64,000 nt of DNA from Mesorhizobium sp. B2-3-4 (GCF_006442315.1 NZ_VFVY01000004.1:248001-312000); one strand, 5' to 3'. Shown: positions 51,243 through 62,326, counted from the stretch's first letter. Notes: generated by a model not told the origin, from the sequence alone. Made by a program: numbers and translations.

Positions 51243-52324
51243 TGGGCTGGACGCTGGGCCGCTACTTCTTCTTCCGCTACGTGACGATCACGATCTGGTT
51301 CTTCATCGGCCTGTTGGCACTGGTGTTCCTGATCGATTTCACGGAACTGTCCGGCCGCACCACCGGCCTGCCCGGCTTCACCTATGGAACCGCGATGGCC
51401 ATTTCAGGCCTTCGCATGCCGATGATCATGCTGCAGACCGTGCCGTTCGTCGGCCTGTTCTCGGCGATGGCGACGCTGGTTTCGCTCAACCGGCGCTACG
51501 AGCTGGTCATCGCGCGGTCCGCCGGCGTTTCGGCCTGGCAGTTCCTTTTGCCCTGTTGCATCGGCGCGCTTTTGTTCGGCATCGTGTCGGTCGGGATCAT
51601 CAACCCGCTCGCCGCGCACGCCTTCTCCTGGTCCGAGCAGATCGAGACCCAGCTGCGCTCCGGCAAATCCAACACGGTTTCGGCCGATGCGGCTCCCTGG
51701 ATCCGCCAGAAAACCAGCTCCGGCGACACGATCATCGGTGCGCGAGCCATCCTCAACCAGGGCCTGGAGATGGCCGATGCCGTCTTTTTCATCCTGGACC
51801 CGCAAGGCAATATCGCCGAACGCAAGGATGCCGCGCGCGCCTACCTGCGCGACGGCTATTGGGAATTGCAGGATGTGAAGGCCTTCAGGAACGGCACCAT
51901 CCAGTCGCTGGCGAACGATCGCGTGCCGACCAATCTGAAGCCGGAATTCGTGCAGGAGCGGCTGGCGCGCCCCGAGACGATTCCGTTCTATGACCTACCG
52001 GGAAAAATCGAGGTTGCCCGTTCCTTCGGCCTCAAGGCAAATGCCTTTGCCATGCAGTTTGATTCGCTGGTGGCGTTGCCGTTCCTGCTCGTCGCCATGA
52101 CGCTGATTGCGGCAACAGTTTCAATGCGATTTGCGAGGATGGGACAATCGGCAACGATGATTCTGGGTGGCGTCGTTGCCGGGTTTCTGCTTTATGTCGT
52201 TTCGGTGCTGGTGAAGGCATTCGGCGTGGCGGGGTTTGTGCCGACTGCTATAGCCGCCTGGGTGCCGGTCGTGGTAGCTATGTTCTTCGGGGTGACTTTC
52301 CTGCTATACAAGGAAGACGGCTAG
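51242..52324 (+). CDS. lptG: LPS export ABC transporter permease
   Basis: 360 residues, the partner permease of LptF with the same fold: MGWTLGRYFFFRYVTITIWFFIGL at the start, the periplasmic domain around residues 125-260, and three helices at the end. The downstream lptD gene begins at its last base, which suggests coordinated production of the LPS-export machinery. Confidence 0.95.
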   Translation: MGWTLGRYFFFRYVTITIWFFIGLLALVFLIDFTELSGRTTGLPGFTYGTAMAISGLRMPMIMLQTVPFVGLFSAMATLVSLNRRYELVIARSAGVSAWQFLLPCCIGALLFGIVSVGIINPLAAHAFSWSEQIETQLRSGKSNTVSADAAPWIRQKTSSGDTIIGARAILNQGLEMADAVFFILDPQGNIAERKDAARAYLRDGYWELQDVKAFRNGTIQSLANDRVPTNLKPEFVQERLARPETIPFYDLPGKIEVARSFGLKANAFAMQFDSLVALPFLLVAMTLIAATVSMRFARMGQSATMILGGVVAGFLLYVVSVLVKAFGVAGFVPTAIAAWVPVVVAMFFGVTFLLYKEDG

Positions 52325-54762
52325 TGAGGGAGGCGTTTTTGCCCAGCAGCAGGCAGGCCCATTTGGCGCGCCTTTATGCGGCGAGCGCCTTGGCGTGCCT
52401 GCTCGCATACGCCGTGCCGTTGCCGGCGTTCGCGCAGGATGTCGGCAAGATGGCGACCTCGGTTCCGTCCGGCTCGCAGATGCTGCTGGCCGCCGACACG
52501 CTGGAGTACAACAACGACAACCAGACCGTGACCGCCATCGGCGGCGTGCAGATCGACTATGGCGGCAACCGCCTCGTCGCCCAGAAGGTCGTCTACAACC
52601 GCAACACCAAGCGGATGGTCGCCAGCGGCAATGTCGAGATCGTCAACAACGACGGCACCAAGATCAATTCGCAGCACATCGACATCACCGATGATTTCGC
52701 CGACGGTTTCGTCAACGCGCTGCGCGTTGAAACCGTCGACAAGGCCTATTTCGCCGCCGAAAGCGCCGAACGTATGGGCGGCGTGCTGACCACCTTCCAC
52801 AATGGCGTCTACACTGCCTGCGAACCGTGCGAGGACAAGCCCGACAAGGCACCGACATGGCGCGTCAAGGCGAGGAAGATAATCTGGAACGGTGAGAAGA
52901 AGACGGTTCGCTTCGAGAACGCGAATTTCGAATTCTTTGGCTTTCCGCTGGCCTACCTGCCGGCGTTCGAGATCGCCGACCCGACGGTGAAGCGCAAGAG
53001 CGGCTTCCTGATCCCCAGCATCAACTACAATAGTCATCTCGGGTACAGCGTCAAAATTCCCTATTATTTCGCGCTTTCGCCGACATATGACCTGACGGTG
53101 ACGGGAAGCGGCTACACCAAGCAGGGCTTCCTCGGTGAGGCCGAATGGCGCCAGCGCTTCAACAATGGCGAATACACGTTGAAGATCGCCGGCATTCAGC
53201 AACAGAATCCCGACGCCTTCATCGACACCACCGCGTTCCCCTCCACCGCGGGTCACAACGTCAATTCGGGTGCGGCCGGCGATCCGAACAAGTTCCGCGG
53301 CATGATGGGCACGCAGGGGCAGTTCGCCATCAACGAACGCTGGAATTTCGGCTGGGACGTGCTGCTCCAGACCGACAAGAATTTCTCGAATACCTACAAC
53401 ATCGACAAGTACAATGGATACGTTCACCAGTCGTCGGTCTATTTGACCGGTCTCAATGATCGTAACTATTTCGACGTGCGGGCGATGCATTTCGAAGTCC
53501 AGGAAGACACGCCGAACGGAAATCCCGCGGCGCGAAGCGGTCAGCAGCCCTGGGTCCTGCCCTCGCTCGACTATGCCTATATTCCCGACACGTCGGTCGC
53601 CGGCGGGCAATTGTCGTTCAACGTCAATACCCGTGTCATCCGCCGCGAAGATTTGGATGAGGCTTTCAATACCCCCTATGACGCCAGCACTCCCGTGCAG
53701 CGCGTGCGCGGCATCGAAGGCGAGTCCAGCCGACTCACCGCCGAAGCCGAATGGAAGCGGAGCTTCGTCACCGACGACGGGCTGGTGCTGACGCCATTAT
53801 TGGCGCTGCAGGGCGACGTCGACTATGTCAGGGCCTCATCCGCCTCGCTCTCCGCAATCAACCAGATGGCGACAAATCTCGGCCAGCAGGACGACATGCG
53901 TTCGTCCTTTGCCCGCTACATGGCGACCGCCGGGCTCGAGATGAGCTGGCCGATGCTGTTCTCGCTAGCCAGCGGGTCGAGCCATGTCGTCGAGCCGATG
54001 GCGCAAGTGTTCCTGCGCCCGAACGAGCAGTATGTCGGCGGCCTGTCGATCCCGAACGAAGACGCGCAGAGCATGGTTTTCGACGCGACCACGCTGTTCG
54101 AACGCGACAAGTTCTCCGGCTATGACCGCATCGAAGGCGGTTCGCGTGCCAATGTCGGACTGCGCTATTCCGGCTCCTACATCAACGGCTGGGGCACAAA
54201 TGCGATCTTCGGCCAGTCCTACCAGATTGGCGGCGAGAACTCCTTCGCAGCGCCAGACCTAGTCAATGTCGGCGCCTATTCGGGCCTGGAGACCACCAAG
54301 TCCGACTATGTCGGCCTGTTCGGCATCACCAGCCCGAATGGGTTCGCTGCCTCGGTCAGCGGGCGTTTCGACGAACAGAGCTTCGAGGTCCGCCGCGCCG
54401 AGCTGAAAGCCGCCTATTCCGGCCTGCCGGTGTCGTTGAGCGCCAAGTACGCCTTCATCCAGGCTCAGCCGCTCTACGGGTTCACGACCGACCGCCACGA
54501 GGTCACGCTCGGCGCATCGACGCATCTCGCCGAGAACTGGCGCGTGTTCGGGACAGGAACCTACGATTTGCAGGAGGGCCTGCTGGTCAAGGACGGGGTG
54601 GGCTTCGCCTACAACGATTCCTGCTTCACCTATCTGATGACGTACGCGCAGTCGCGTGACCTGAACACCAGGGAAGTGACGCAGAGCATCGGATTCAACC
54701 TCTCGTTCCGCACCCTCGGCGACTTCGGTTCGTCGAGTAACGGGGTCGACACCATCCAATAA
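52324..54762 (+). CDS. lptD: LPS-assembly outer-membrane protein
   Basis: 812 residues from GTG 52324 with AAGGAAG before it. The signal peptide is cleaved at AFA-QD (about 38). The OstA beta-jellyroll domain covers about 50-190 and includes TACEPCED; the rest is the LptD barrel. A conserved-looking Cys near the end (NDSCFTYL) may pair with the N-terminal pair, as in the disulfides needed for LptD assembly. It inserts LPS in the outer leaflet. Confidence 0.94.
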   Translation: MREAFLPSSRQAHLARLYAASALACLLAYAVPLPAFAQDVGKMATSVPSGSQMLLAADTLEYNNDNQTVTAIGGVQIDYGGNRLVAQKVVYNRNTKRMVASGNVEIVNNDGTKINSQHIDITDDFADGFVNALRVETVDKAYFAAESAERMGGVLTTFHNGVYTACEPCEDKPDKAPTWRVKARKIIWNGEKKTVRFENANFEFFGFPLAYLPAFEIADPTVKRKSGFLIPSINYNSHLGYSVKIPYYFALSPTYDLTVTGSGYTKQGFLGEAEWRQRFNNGEYTLKIAGIQQQNPDAFIDTTAFPSTAGHNVNSGAAGDPNKFRGMMGTQGQFAINERWNFGWDVLLQTDKNFSNTYNIDKYNGYVHQSSVYLTGLNDRNYFDVRAMHFEVQEDTPNGNPAARSGQQPWVLPSLDYAYIPDTSVAGGQLSFNVNTRVIRREDLDEAFNTPYDASTPVQRVRGIEGESSRLTAEAEWKRSFVTDDGLVLTPLLALQGDVDYVRASSASLSAINQMATNLGQQDDMRSSFARYMATAGLEMSWPMLFSLASGSSHVVEPMAQVFLRPNEQYVGGLSIPNEDAQSMVFDATTLFERDKFSGYDRIEGGSRANVGLRYSGSYINGWGTNAIFGQSYQIGGENSFAAPDLVNVGAYSGLETTKSDYVGLFGITSPNGFAASVSGRFDEQSFEVRRAELKAAYSGLPVSLSAKYAFIQAQPLYGFTTDRHEVTLGASTHLAENWRVFGTGTYDLQEGLLVKDGVGFAYNDSCFTYLMTYAQSRDLNTREVTQSIGFNLSFRTLGDFGSSSNGVDTIQ

Positions 54763-54850
54763 GCGGCGACATCGTTTCGCCGCATAGGGCTGGCACGGAT
54801 TCGCGCATCCGGAAGGGGACGGAATTGGGCGGAACCGGGATAGAATTGGG

Positions 54851-55783
54851 ATGCCAACGATGAGGAAGTACCTCTTTTCAGCAGGGTTCGCGCTGCTTGT
54901 GGCGGCAACATCCGTATCGATGACCGTCATGACGCCGCCGGCTTTCGCCAGCGAGATCAAATACGTCGTCAACAACATACCGATCACGTCAGGTGATATC
55001 GCCCATCGCGCCGCCTTCCTGAAGCTGCAGCGCAAGAAGGGCGACGCCGCACAAGAGATGATCGACCAGACGCTGCGCCTCGCAGAGGCCAGGCGGCTCG
55101 GTATTCGCATCAGCGATGCCCAGGTTGACGCCGCCTACCAGCGCTTTGCCACGAGCAACAAGATGCAGCTCAGCCAGCTCGACGGCGTGATGGAAAAATC
55201 CGGCGTAAGCAGGGACCATTTCAAGGAATTCATCCGCGCCCAGATGGCGTGGAACCAGGCCTTGAGCGCGCGCTACCGTTCCGGCGAAGGCGGCAGTGTG
55301 ACCGAACAGGACGCGGTGCGGCGCATGCTCGACAAGGGCGGGGCCAAGCCGAGCGCCACCGAATACATGCTGCAGCAGGTCATCTTCGTCGTGCCGAAAG
55401 CCGAACGCGGCGCCACGCTGGCCAAACGCAAGCGCGAGGCCGACGCCATGCGCGCCCGCTTCAACGGCTGCGCCACGACGCGCGAGTTCGCCAAGGGCCT
55501 GATCGACGTGACCGTTCGCGACCTCGGCCGGGTCCTGGCGCCGCAACTGCCGCCGGACTGGGCCGAGCAGATCAAGGCGACCAAGGTCGGTGGCGCCACC
55601 GTCACGCGCGAAACAGACCGTGGCGTCGAATTCATCGGCATCTGCTCGTCGCGCGAAGTATCCGACGACAAGACCGCCCAGATGGTGTTCCAGAGCGAAG
55701 GCTCCAGCGACAAGGCCGCCGACGATCTCAGCAAGAAATATGTCGACGAGCTGAAGGCGAAAGCCAAGATCGTCAAGCGCTGA
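54851..55783 (+). CDS. SurA-like periplasmic chaperone
   Basis: 310 residues. The signal peptide is cleaved at AFA-SE (about 33). The SurA N-terminal helical domain is seen ([20 protein letters not shown] to about residue 165), and the remainder looks like a degenerate parvulin domain. It follows lptD, the usual place for SurA in rhizobia, and helps outer-membrane proteins such as LptD to fold. ATG 54851 or 54860 could be used. Confidence 0.85.
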   Translation: MPTMRKYLFSAGFALLVAATSVSMTVMTPPAFASEIKYVVNNIPITSGDIAHRAAFLKLQRKKGDAAQEMIDQTLRLAEARRLGIRISDAQVDAAYQRFATSNKMQLSQLDGVMEKSGVSRDHFKEFIRAQMAWNQALSARYRSGEGGSVTEQDAVRRMLDKGGAKPSATEYMLQQVIFVVPKAERGATLAKRKREADAMRARFNGCATTREFAKGLIDVTVRDLGRVLAPQLPPDWAEQIKATKVGGATVTRETDRGVEFIGICSSREVSDDKTAQMVFQSEGSSDKAADDLSKKYVDELKAKAKIVKR

Positions 55784-55784
55784 C

Positions 55785-56813
55785 GTGAAGAACGCGGTGA
55801 CTGCGCTGGCGCTCAGCGTCGGCGACCCGTCCGGTATAGGCCCCGAAATCGCCATTGCCGCCTTTCTGGCGCGGCAGGCCGTTGGCTTGCCCGCCTTCTA
55901 TCTGCTGGCCGATCCGGCCTTGATCGCCGCGCGTGCGCGCCACCTCGGCGTTTCGCTACCGGTCGAGGAAGTGGAACCGGCGCAGGCGATGGCGGTCTTT
56001 GGCCGCGCCTTGCCGATCGTTCCCCTGGCGGCGCGCTCGATCGACAGCCCTGGCCGGCCAGAGCCGGCCAATGCGGCCGGGACCGTCGAAGCGATCGACC
56101 GCGCCGTGGCCGCCTGCCTCGCCGGCGAGGCTGTTGCCGTGGTGACGTGCCCGATCGCCAAGAAACCGCTCTACGATGCCGGCTTCCGCTTTCCCGGCCA
56201 TACCGAATATCTGGCGCATCTGGCGGCGCGGCATAGCGGCGTCGAAGCGATGCCGGTGATGATGCTGGCAGGCCCGGACTTGCGCACGGTTCCCGTTACC
56301 ATCCACATCGCTCTGGCCGAGGTGCCAAAGGCCCTGACCGCGGAGCTGATCGTCGCGACCGGGCGCATCACCGCGGCCGACCTTGTCCGCCGCTTCGGCA
56401 TCGCCGCACCGCGGCTGGCCATTGCCGGCCTCAATCCGCATGCCGGCGAAGGCGGCTCCATGGGCACCGAGGACGAGCGTATCGTAAGCCCAGCGGTCGA
56501 CATCCTGCGAGCTGAAGGAATCGATGCGGTCGGCCCCTTACCCGCCGACACATTGTTCCATGCCCGGGCGCGGGCAGGCTATGACGCCGCGCTTTGCATG
56601 TATCACGATCAGGCATTGATCCCGGCCAAGGCGCTGGCCTTTGACGAGGCGGTCAACGTCACGCTGGGCCTGCCCTTCATCCGCACCTCGCCCGACCATG
56701 GCACCGCCTTCGACATCGCCGGCAAGGGCGTGGCACGGCCAGACAGCCTGATCGCGGCGCTGAAGCTTGCCAGGAGCTTGGCCGACATCGACGCAAAGGC
56801 TGTCGCCGCATGA
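55785..56813 (+). CDS. pdxA: 4-hydroxythreonine-4-phosphate dehydrogenase
   Basis: 342 residues from GTG 55785, one base after the previous stop. The enzyme acts in pyridoxal phosphate synthesis. Visible are GDPSGIGPE near the start, the [13 protein letters not shown] region and [11 protein letters not shown] and [12 protein letters not shown] metal/substrate motifs. The rsmA gene starts inside its stop (ATGA). The surA-pdxA-rsmA order is widely conserved. Confidence 0.96.
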   Translation: MKNAVTALALSVGDPSGIGPEIAIAAFLARQAVGLPAFYLLADPALIAARARHLGVSLPVEEVEPAQAMAVFGRALPIVPLAARSIDSPGRPEPANAAGTVEAIDRAVAACLAGEAVAVVTCPIAKKPLYDAGFRFPGHTEYLAHLAARHSGVEAMPVMMLAGPDLRTVPVTIHIALAEVPKALTAELIVATGRITAADLVRRFGIAAPRLAIAGLNPHAGEGGSMGTEDERIVSPAVDILRAEGIDAVGPLPADTLFHARARAGYDAALCMYHDQALIPAKALAFDEAVNVTLGLPFIRTSPDHGTAFDIAGKGVARPDSLIAALKLARSLADIDAKAVAA

Positions 56814-57649
56814 GTATCGACGGGCTGCCGCCGCTGCGCGATGTCATCGAGCGCCATGGGCTGCAGGCGAAAAAAGCGCTCGGCCAGAACTTCCTGCTCG
56901 ACCTCAATTTGACCGGCAAGATCGCACGCAGCGCCGGTGACCTGACGGATGCGACGGTGGTGGAGGTCGGGCCAGGGCCTGGAGGACTGACCAGGGCGCT
57001 GCTTTTCAACGGCGCCCGCCGCGTCGTTGCCATCGAGCGTGACGAACGCTGCCTGTCGGCCTTGGCTGAAGTTTCCGCCCATTATCCCGGCCGGCTGGAG
57101 GTGATTTCGGGCGACGCGCTGAAGACTGACTTCGCCTCCCTTGCATCGGCGGCTGCCGGGGACAGTGGCCAGGTCCGGATCGTGGCCAACCTGCCTTACA
57201 ACATCGGCACGGAATTGCTGGTCCGGTGGCTGACGGTGGCGGACTGGCCGCCCTTTTATGCCTCGATGACGCTGATGTTCCAGCGCGAGGTCGCCCAGCG
57301 CATCGTCGCGGCACCCGACAGCGATGCCTATGGCAGGCTGGCTGTGCTCGCCGGCTGGCGCACGCAGGCCAGGATCGCGTTCGACGTCCCGCCCCAGGCC
57401 TTCACGCCACCGCCCAAGGTCACCTCCTCGGTGGTGCATCTGGAGCCGCGCGCGACACCCCTGCCCGCCGATGTGAGAAAACTGGGCCGGGTCACGGAAG
57501 CCGCCTTCGGCCAACGCCGGAAGATGCTGCGGCAGAGCGTAAAAAGCCTTGGCGGCGAGGCCCTGCTGGAGCGCGCCGGCATCGATCCGACGCGGCGCGC
57601 CGAAACGCTCAGTGTCGAGGAATTTGTCAGAATGACGAACGCGGTATGA
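56810..57649 (+). CDS. rsmA: 16S rRNA (A1518/A1519-N6) dimethyltransferase
   Basis: 279 residues (KsgA). It dimethylates two adenines near the 3' end of 16S rRNA. SAM-binding motifs: [24 protein letters not shown] and the C-terminal [15 protein letters not shown]. It is the last gene of the lptF-rsmA run; a bidirectional-looking terminator follows. Confidence 0.97.
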   Translation: MSIDGLPPLRDVIERHGLQAKKALGQNFLLDLNLTGKIARSAGDLTDATVVEVGPGPGGLTRALLFNGARRVVAIERDERCLSALAEVSAHYPGRLEVISGDALKTDFASLASAAAGDSGQVRIVANLPYNIGTELLVRWLTVADWPPFYASMTLMFQREVAQRIVAAPDSDAYGRLAVLAGWRTQARIAFDVPPQAFTPPPKVTSSVVHLEPRATPLPADVRKLGRVTEAAFGQRRKMLRQSVKSLGGEALLERAGIDPTRRAETLSVEEFVRMTNAV

Positions 57650-57657
57650 AGCACCGC

Positions 57658-57690
57658 TTTTTCCTTCTCCCCTTGTGGGGGAAGGAAAAA
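57658..57690. terminator. Bidirectional terminator between rsmA and gmk
   Basis: Stem TTCCTTCTCCCC / GGGGGAAGGAA with loop TTGT, flanked by T on the left and A on the right, so it can serve both converging genes. Confidence 0.75.
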
Positions 57691-57698
57691 GAGAGGCC

Positions 57699-58373
57699 TC
57701 ACACCGTTTTCTCGTCCAGCAAACCCGAGACGAAATCGAAGAGACCAGGCCGCCGGTCACGCCGCAACCGTTCGGCGACAACGATGCCGCGCACCTCGGC
57801 GAAGGCGCGGTCCAGATCATCGTTGACGATGACGAAGTCATATTCCTTCCAGTGCTCGATCTCGTTGCGGGCGTTCTTCAGCCGCGTCTCGATCACCGCT
57901 TCCTGGTCCTCGGCGCGACGCTTGAGCCGTGCCTTCAATTCCTTCATCGACGGCGGCAGGATGAAGATCGAGACGATGTCGGCGCGCATCTTCTCCTTGA
58001 GCTGCTGGGCGCCTTGCCAGTCGATGTCGAACAGCATGTCACGCCCTTGCGCCAGCGCCAGTTCGGCGGGTTCGCGAGGCGTCGCGTAGCAGTTGCCGTG
58101 CACCTCGGCCCATTCGAGCAGCGCATCGGAATCGCGCAGCCTTTCGAATTCGCGCATCGTGCGGAAATGGTAGTGAACGCCCTCGATTTCCGAGCCGCGT
58201 CGTGGCCTGGTTGTAACCGAGACCGACAGTTCGAGGCTGGAATCACTTTCCAGAAGATTGCGCGCAATGGTCGACTTGCCGGCGCCCGACGGCGACGACA
58301 GGACGAGCATCAACCCGCGGCGGCGGATGCGAGACCCCAAATCCCTGGGAACCATCGGTTCCTTGGCAACCAT
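57699..58373 (-). CDS. gmk: Guanylate kinase
   Basis: 224 residues. Phosphorylates GMP to GDP. P-loop [10 protein letters not shown] (26-35), and the GMP-binding [18 protein letters not shown] region. It begins 3 bp after yicC and is transcribed with it. An internal start at residue 22 ([10 protein letters not shown]) is possible; ATG 58373 is kept. Confidence 0.96.
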   Translation of the reverse strand: MVAKEPMVPRDLGSRIRRRGLMLVLSSPSGAGKSTIARNLLESDSSLELSVSVTTRPRRGSEIEGVHYHFRTMREFERLRDSDALLEWAEVHGNCYATPREPAELALAQGRDMLFDIDWQGAQQLKEKMRADIVSIFILPPSMKELKARLKRRAEDQEAVIETRLKNARNEIEHWKEYDFVIVNDDLDRAFAEVRGIVVAERLRRDRRPGLFDFVSGLLDEKTV

Positions 58374-58376
58374 CGG

Positions 58377-59267
58377 CTACTCCAGATTCTGGACCTGTTC
58401 ACGAAACTGGTCGACCACGGCCTTCAGCTCCAGCCCGATCGCTGTGACGGCCGCGGCGTTCGACTTGGAGCACAGCGTATTCGATTCGCGGTTAAATTCC
58501 TGTGCCAGAAAATCGAGCTTGCGGCCGACCGCGCCGCCGCCTTCGAGCAAGGCCCGGCCCGACGCCACATGCGTTTTCAGCCGGTCGATCTCTTCGCGGA
58601 TGTCGGCCTTGGTGGCAAGGAACGCCGCCTCCATGTGCAGCCGGCTCGCATCCAGATTGGCGGATGCGTCCATGAGCAGCCTGACCTGCTCGGCGATGCG
58701 CTCGCGGATCGCCGTCGCATCGCGTGACGGATCCGCTTCCGCGCGCAGCGTCAGCGTCTCGATGGTGTCGACATGGCCGGATAAAAGCAGGGCGAGTGCC
58801 GCACCTTCACCTTGCCGGGCCTGCTCCAGCCCGTTCAGCGCCACGTCGAGGGCAGCCATGATGGCGGTGTCGAGCGCGGCCCTCGCCTCTTCGGTTTCGA
58901 CGGTTTCTGGGATGTCGAGCACGCCACGCAGCGACAGCAATCCGTCAGCCGTGGCGGGCGCGGCGCCGAACTGCTCCTGCAGCCGCTTGGCCAGGCCGGC
59001 GAGGTCTTTCAGAAACGCCTCGTTGACCACGGGCTGCGCCTGAGCGCCGGCGGCACGACCGACGGTCAGCGTCGCCTGGAAATTGCCTCGGGCGAAACGC
59101 TTCTGCAGCGTTTGCCTGACCACGGGCTCCAGCCGCTCGAATCCCTGAGGCAGTCGCAGCCGCACTTCGACGCTCTTGCCGTTGACGGATTTGACTTCCC
59201 AGGCGATCGAGGTGCCGTCATGCTCGGCGACGGCGCGCGCGAAACCGGTCATGCTCTGCAAATTCAT
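58377..59267 (-). CDS. YicC-family endoribonuclease-like protein
   Basis: 296 residues, matching YicC: MNLQSMTGFARA at the start, the SVNGKSVEVRLRLP strand, and a C-terminal DUF1732 domain with LDFLAQEFNRESNTLCSKSN. Homologues are linked to small-RNA turnover and stress in stationary phase. It is immediately upstream of gmk, as in most alphaproteobacteria. Confidence 0.93.
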   Translation of the reverse strand: MNLQSMTGFARAVAEHDGTSIAWEVKSVNGKSVEVRLRLPQGFERLEPVVRQTLQKRFARGNFQATLTVGRAAGAQAQPVVNEAFLKDLAGLAKRLQEQFGAAPATADGLLSLRGVLDIPETVETEEARAALDTAIMAALDVALNGLEQARQGEGAALALLLSGHVDTIETLTLRAEADPSRDATAIRERIAEQVRLLMDASANLDASRLHMEAAFLATKADIREEIDRLKTHVASGRALLEGGGAVGRKLDFLAQEFNRESNTLCSKSNAAAVTAIGLELKAVVDQFREQVQNLE

Positions 59268-59289
59268 GTCTTGCGTACATCCCTGGCGC

Positions 59290-59321
59290 CTCGCCCGAAC
59301 CCGGTTTTCCGGAAGGGCGAG
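59290..59321. repeat. Extragenic inverted repeat
   Basis: CTCGCCC (59290-59296) pairs with GGGCGAG (59315-59321) around AACCCGGTTTTCCGGAA, similar in core to the palindrome at 14167. No T-run. Confidence 0.5.
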
Positions 59322-59421
59322 CGCGGCTTAAAACGACCACGCCGCGAATGCGTCGAAATTGGACGCCTGGCGCTCTTTCAAATGTCAGGCCGCCGCCTTT
59401 CAGGCAACGCCTTTCTTGACT

Positions 59422-60690
59422 TTACTGGGCCGCGCCCGCGTCACCGCCGGCATCGCCATTATCGCTACCGGTGCCGTCGCCGTCACTGTCGTCGGCAGGC
59501 TTGTCGGCAGCTGGCTTGTCGGTGGTGCCACCAGCGGCAGCGGCGGCCTTGGCCGCGTCATCGGCCTGCTTCTTCTGCAGGGCGCGATAGCGGGCGACAT
59601 TCTCATTGTGCTCGTCCAGCGTGGCGGCAAAGACGTGACCGCCCGTGCCGTCGGCAACGAAATAGAGATCGTCGGTCTTCGACGGATTGGCCACCGCCTC
59701 GAGGGCCGCGCGGCCCGGATTGGCGATAGGCGTCGGCGGCAGGCCGCTGATCACATAGGTATTGTAAGGCGTCTGCTTCTGGATGTCGGACTGGTAGATC
59801 GGCCGGTCGGCCGGCTTGCCCTTGCCGCCGAACAGACCATAGATGATGGTCGGATCGGACTGCAGGCGCATTCCCTTGGCCAAGCGGTTCAGGAAGACGG
59901 CGGCCACGCGTGAGCGCTCATCGCCCTTGCCGGTTTCCTTCTCGACGATCGAGGCCAGGGTGACGAAGTCATCGACGCTGGCCAGAGGCAGGTCCGGCGC
60001 CCGCCGCTGCCACACTTCATCGACCAGTTTCTTCTGGTCGGCGAGCAGCTTGTCGACCATCTGCTGACGCGTCGCGCCACGCGTAAAGCGCAGCGTGTCG
60101 GTGGCAAGGCTGCCTTCGGGCGGTGTCTTCGCCGGCATGTCGCCGCTCAGCGCCGGTTCGCCGGCGATGCGCTGGAGGGCCTGCTCGACCGTCAGCCCTT
60201 CCGGGATGGTCAGCGAATACATCACCGACTTGCCGCTCTTCAGGAGTTCCATGATGTCGCGCATGGAGGCCTTGGGCTTGATCTCGTATTCGCCGGCCTT
60301 GAGCGCGGAATCATTGCCGAAGGCACGCACGCCGAGCCGGAAGACACGGGCATCGCTGATCAGGCCCCTGCGCTCGAGCTGGTCGGCGATATCCTGGACG
60401 CCGGTGTTGGCCTTGACCAGGAAGGTGTCGCCATTGGCGGAGGGACCGGGTTCGGTGAATTCCTGCTTGCCGAAATAGAGGGCGACGCCCGCCGCCAGAA
60501 CCATCAGCATCACCGAGGAGATGACGAAGTTCATGAACACGACGATCTGGCTGCGCGAAGCGCGCGACCGTTTCGGCGGCGGCGTTCCGGCCTCCGGCCG
60601 CAGCGCCTCGCTGGCTGTCTTCGGCACGATCGGCCCGGCATTGGCCGTTCTCTGCCCGAATTCTCCGTTGCCCGCCGGATTTGTGTTCAT
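59422..60690 (-). CDS. mltG: Endolytic murein transglycosylase
   Basis: 422 residues. A cytoplasmic N-terminus of about 50 residues, one transmembrane helix (VVFMNFVISSVMLMVLAAGV), then the YceG/MltG domain with catalytic Glu in ASIVEKETG. It cuts nascent glycan strands at the inner membrane. The last 50 residues are an Ala/Lys/Asp/Gly-rich tail (ADDSDGDGTGSDNGD) without domain similarity, a likely disordered extension. It follows fabF on the same strand. Confidence 0.94.
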   Translation of the reverse strand: MNTNPAGNGEFGQRTANAGPIVPKTASEALRPEAGTPPPKRSRASRSQIVVFMNFVISSVMLMVLAAGVALYFGKQEFTEPGPSANGDTFLVKANTGVQDIADQLERRGLISDARVFRLGVRAFGNDSALKAGEYEIKPKASMRDIMELLKSGKSVMYSLTIPEGLTVEQALQRIAGEPALSGDMPAKTPPEGSLATDTLRFTRGATRQQMVDKLLADQKKLVDEVWQRRAPDLPLASVDDFVTLASIVEKETGKGDERSRVAAVFLNRLAKGMRLQSDPTIIYGLFGGKGKPADRPIYQSDIQKQTPYNTYVISGLPPTPIANPGRAALEAVANPSKTDDLYFVADGTGGHVFAATLDEHNENVARYRALQKKQADDAAKAAAAAGGTTDKPAADKPADDSDGDGTGSDNGDAGGDAGAAQ

Positions 60691-60792
60691 CTCGCCCTAC
60701 CGTTCGATCTCTCAACGAATCCCCCGCGGCAGAGTAGGGGCGAATATGGCAAAATTGACGACAGGCCAAAGCATCGCCCGGCAGCCGGACGG

Positions 60793-62055
60793 TCAGCCAT
60801 CATACCGCTGGAAGACGAGCGAAGCGTTGGTACCGCCGAAGCCGAAGGAGTTGGACAATGCCACGTCGATCTGGCGGGCGCGTGGCTTGTTCGGCACCAG
60901 ATCGATCGCGGTTTCGCGCTCGGGATTGTCGAGGTTGATGGTCGCCGGTGCGATGTTGTCACGGATGGCGAGGATCGAAAAGATCGCTTCGGCCGCACCC
61001 GCGGCTCCCAGCAGATGGCCGATAGACGACTTGGTCGACGACATCGAAATCCTGGACGCCGCATTGCCGACCAGCCGCTCGACGGCGCCGAGTTCGATCG
61101 TGTCGGCCATAGTCGAGGTGCCATGCGCATTGATGTAGTCGACATCGGCCGGCGCAAGTTTTGCCCGCTTCAGCGCCGCCGTCATGCAACGGAAGGCACC
61201 GTCGCCATCTTCGGCCGGCGCGGTGATGTGATAGGCGTCGCCGGTCAGGCCGTACCCGGTCACCTCGGCATAGATCTTGGCGCCGCGTGCCTTGGCATGC
61301 TCGAGTTCCTCCAGCACGAGGACACCGGCGCCCTCGCCCATGACAAAGCCGTCGCGGTCGCGGTCATAGGGCCGCGAGGCCGTTTGCGGCGCATCGTTGC
61401 GCTCGGTCGACAGCGCCCGGCATGCGGCGAAGCCGGCCAGCGATAGTCGGGTCACGGGTGATTCCGCACCTCCGGCCAGCATCACGTCGGCGTCGCCGAA
61501 GATGATCAGCCTGGCGGCATCGCCGATGGCGTGCGCGCCGGTCGAACAGGCCGTGACCACGGCATGGTTGGGGCCCTTCAACCCGTGCCGGATCGAAACC
61601 TGGCCCGACACGAGGTTGATGATGTTTCCGGGAATGAAGAACGGGCTGATGCGGCGTGGGCCGCGCTCCTTGAGGATGATCGCGTTCTCGGCGATGCCCT
61701 CGAGGCCGCCAATACCGGAACCGATCAGCACACCGGTGGCGCAACGTTCCTCTTCGGTCGAAGGCTGCCAGCCGGAATCCTTCAGCGCTTCATCGGCGGC
61801 CGCGATCCCGTACAGGATGAAGTCGCCGATCTTGCGAAGTTCCTTGGGCTCGAGAATAGCTTCGGGATTGAGCGTGCCGTTGGAACCGTCGCCACGCGGA
61901 ATGACGTGGGCGATCTTGCAAGCAAGATCGCCCACCTCGAACTCGGTGACGCGCCTGGCGGCGCTGCGGCCGGTCAGCAGTTCCTTCCAGCCGTGCTCGA
62001 AGCCCATGCCGAACGGTGAAACCAGGCCAAGGCCTGTGACGACGACACGCCTCAT
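60793..62055 (-). CDS. fabF: 3-oxoacyl-ACP synthase II
   Basis: 420 residues. The condensing enzyme of fatty-acid elongation. The Cys-His-His triad is in VTACSTGAH, INAHGTST and KSSIGHLLGA. It starts MRRVVVTGLGLVSPFG at ATG 62055. It lies 34 bp after acpP on the same strand, so its substrate carrier is encoded next door. Confidence 0.97.
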   Translation of the reverse strand: MRRVVVTGLGLVSPFGMGFEHGWKELLTGRSAARRVTEFEVGDLACKIAHVIPRGDGSNGTLNPEAILEPKELRKIGDFILYGIAAADEALKDSGWQPSTEEERCATGVLIGSGIGGLEGIAENAIILKERGPRRISPFFIPGNIINLVSGQVSIRHGLKGPNHAVVTACSTGAHAIGDAARLIIFGDADVMLAGGAESPVTRLSLAGFAACRALSTERNDAPQTASRPYDRDRDGFVMGEGAGVLVLEELEHAKARGAKIYAEVTGYGLTGDAYHITAPAEDGDGAFRCMTAALKRAKLAPADVDYINAHGTSTMADTIELGAVERLVGNAASRISMSSTKSSIGHLLGAAGAAEAIFSILAIRDNIAPATINLDNPERETAIDLVPNKPRARQIDVALSNSFGFGGTNASLVFQRYDG

Positions 62056-62089
62056 CGCAGGTCCTCCCCGGTAGTGACTGCGGAAAGCG

Positions 62090-62326
62090 TCAGGCGGAAG
62101 CCTTGTCGATGTACTTCACGGCATCGCCGACGGTCAGGATGGTCTCGGCCGCGTCATCGGGAATCTCGACGCCGAACTCTTCTTCGAACGCCATGACGAG
62201 TTCAACCGTGTCGAGGCTGTCAGCGCCCAGATCATCGATGAAGCTCGCCTGCTCCGTCACTTTGTCGGCATCGACGCCAAGGTGCTCGATGACGATCTTC
62301 TTGACGCGCTCTGCGGTGTCACTCAT
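62090..62326 (-). CDS. acpP: Acyl carrier protein
   Basis: 78 residues, acidic four-helix ACP with the phosphopantetheine site GADSLDTVE (Ser37). ATG 62326 ([16 protein letters not shown]) matches the usual length and has AGGAT upstream at good spacing; the ATG three codons earlier overlaps this site. Confidence 0.97.
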   Translation of the reverse strand: MSDTAERVKKIVIEHLGVDADKVTEQASFIDDLGADSLDTVELVMAFEEEFGVEIPDDAAETILTVGDAVKYIDKASA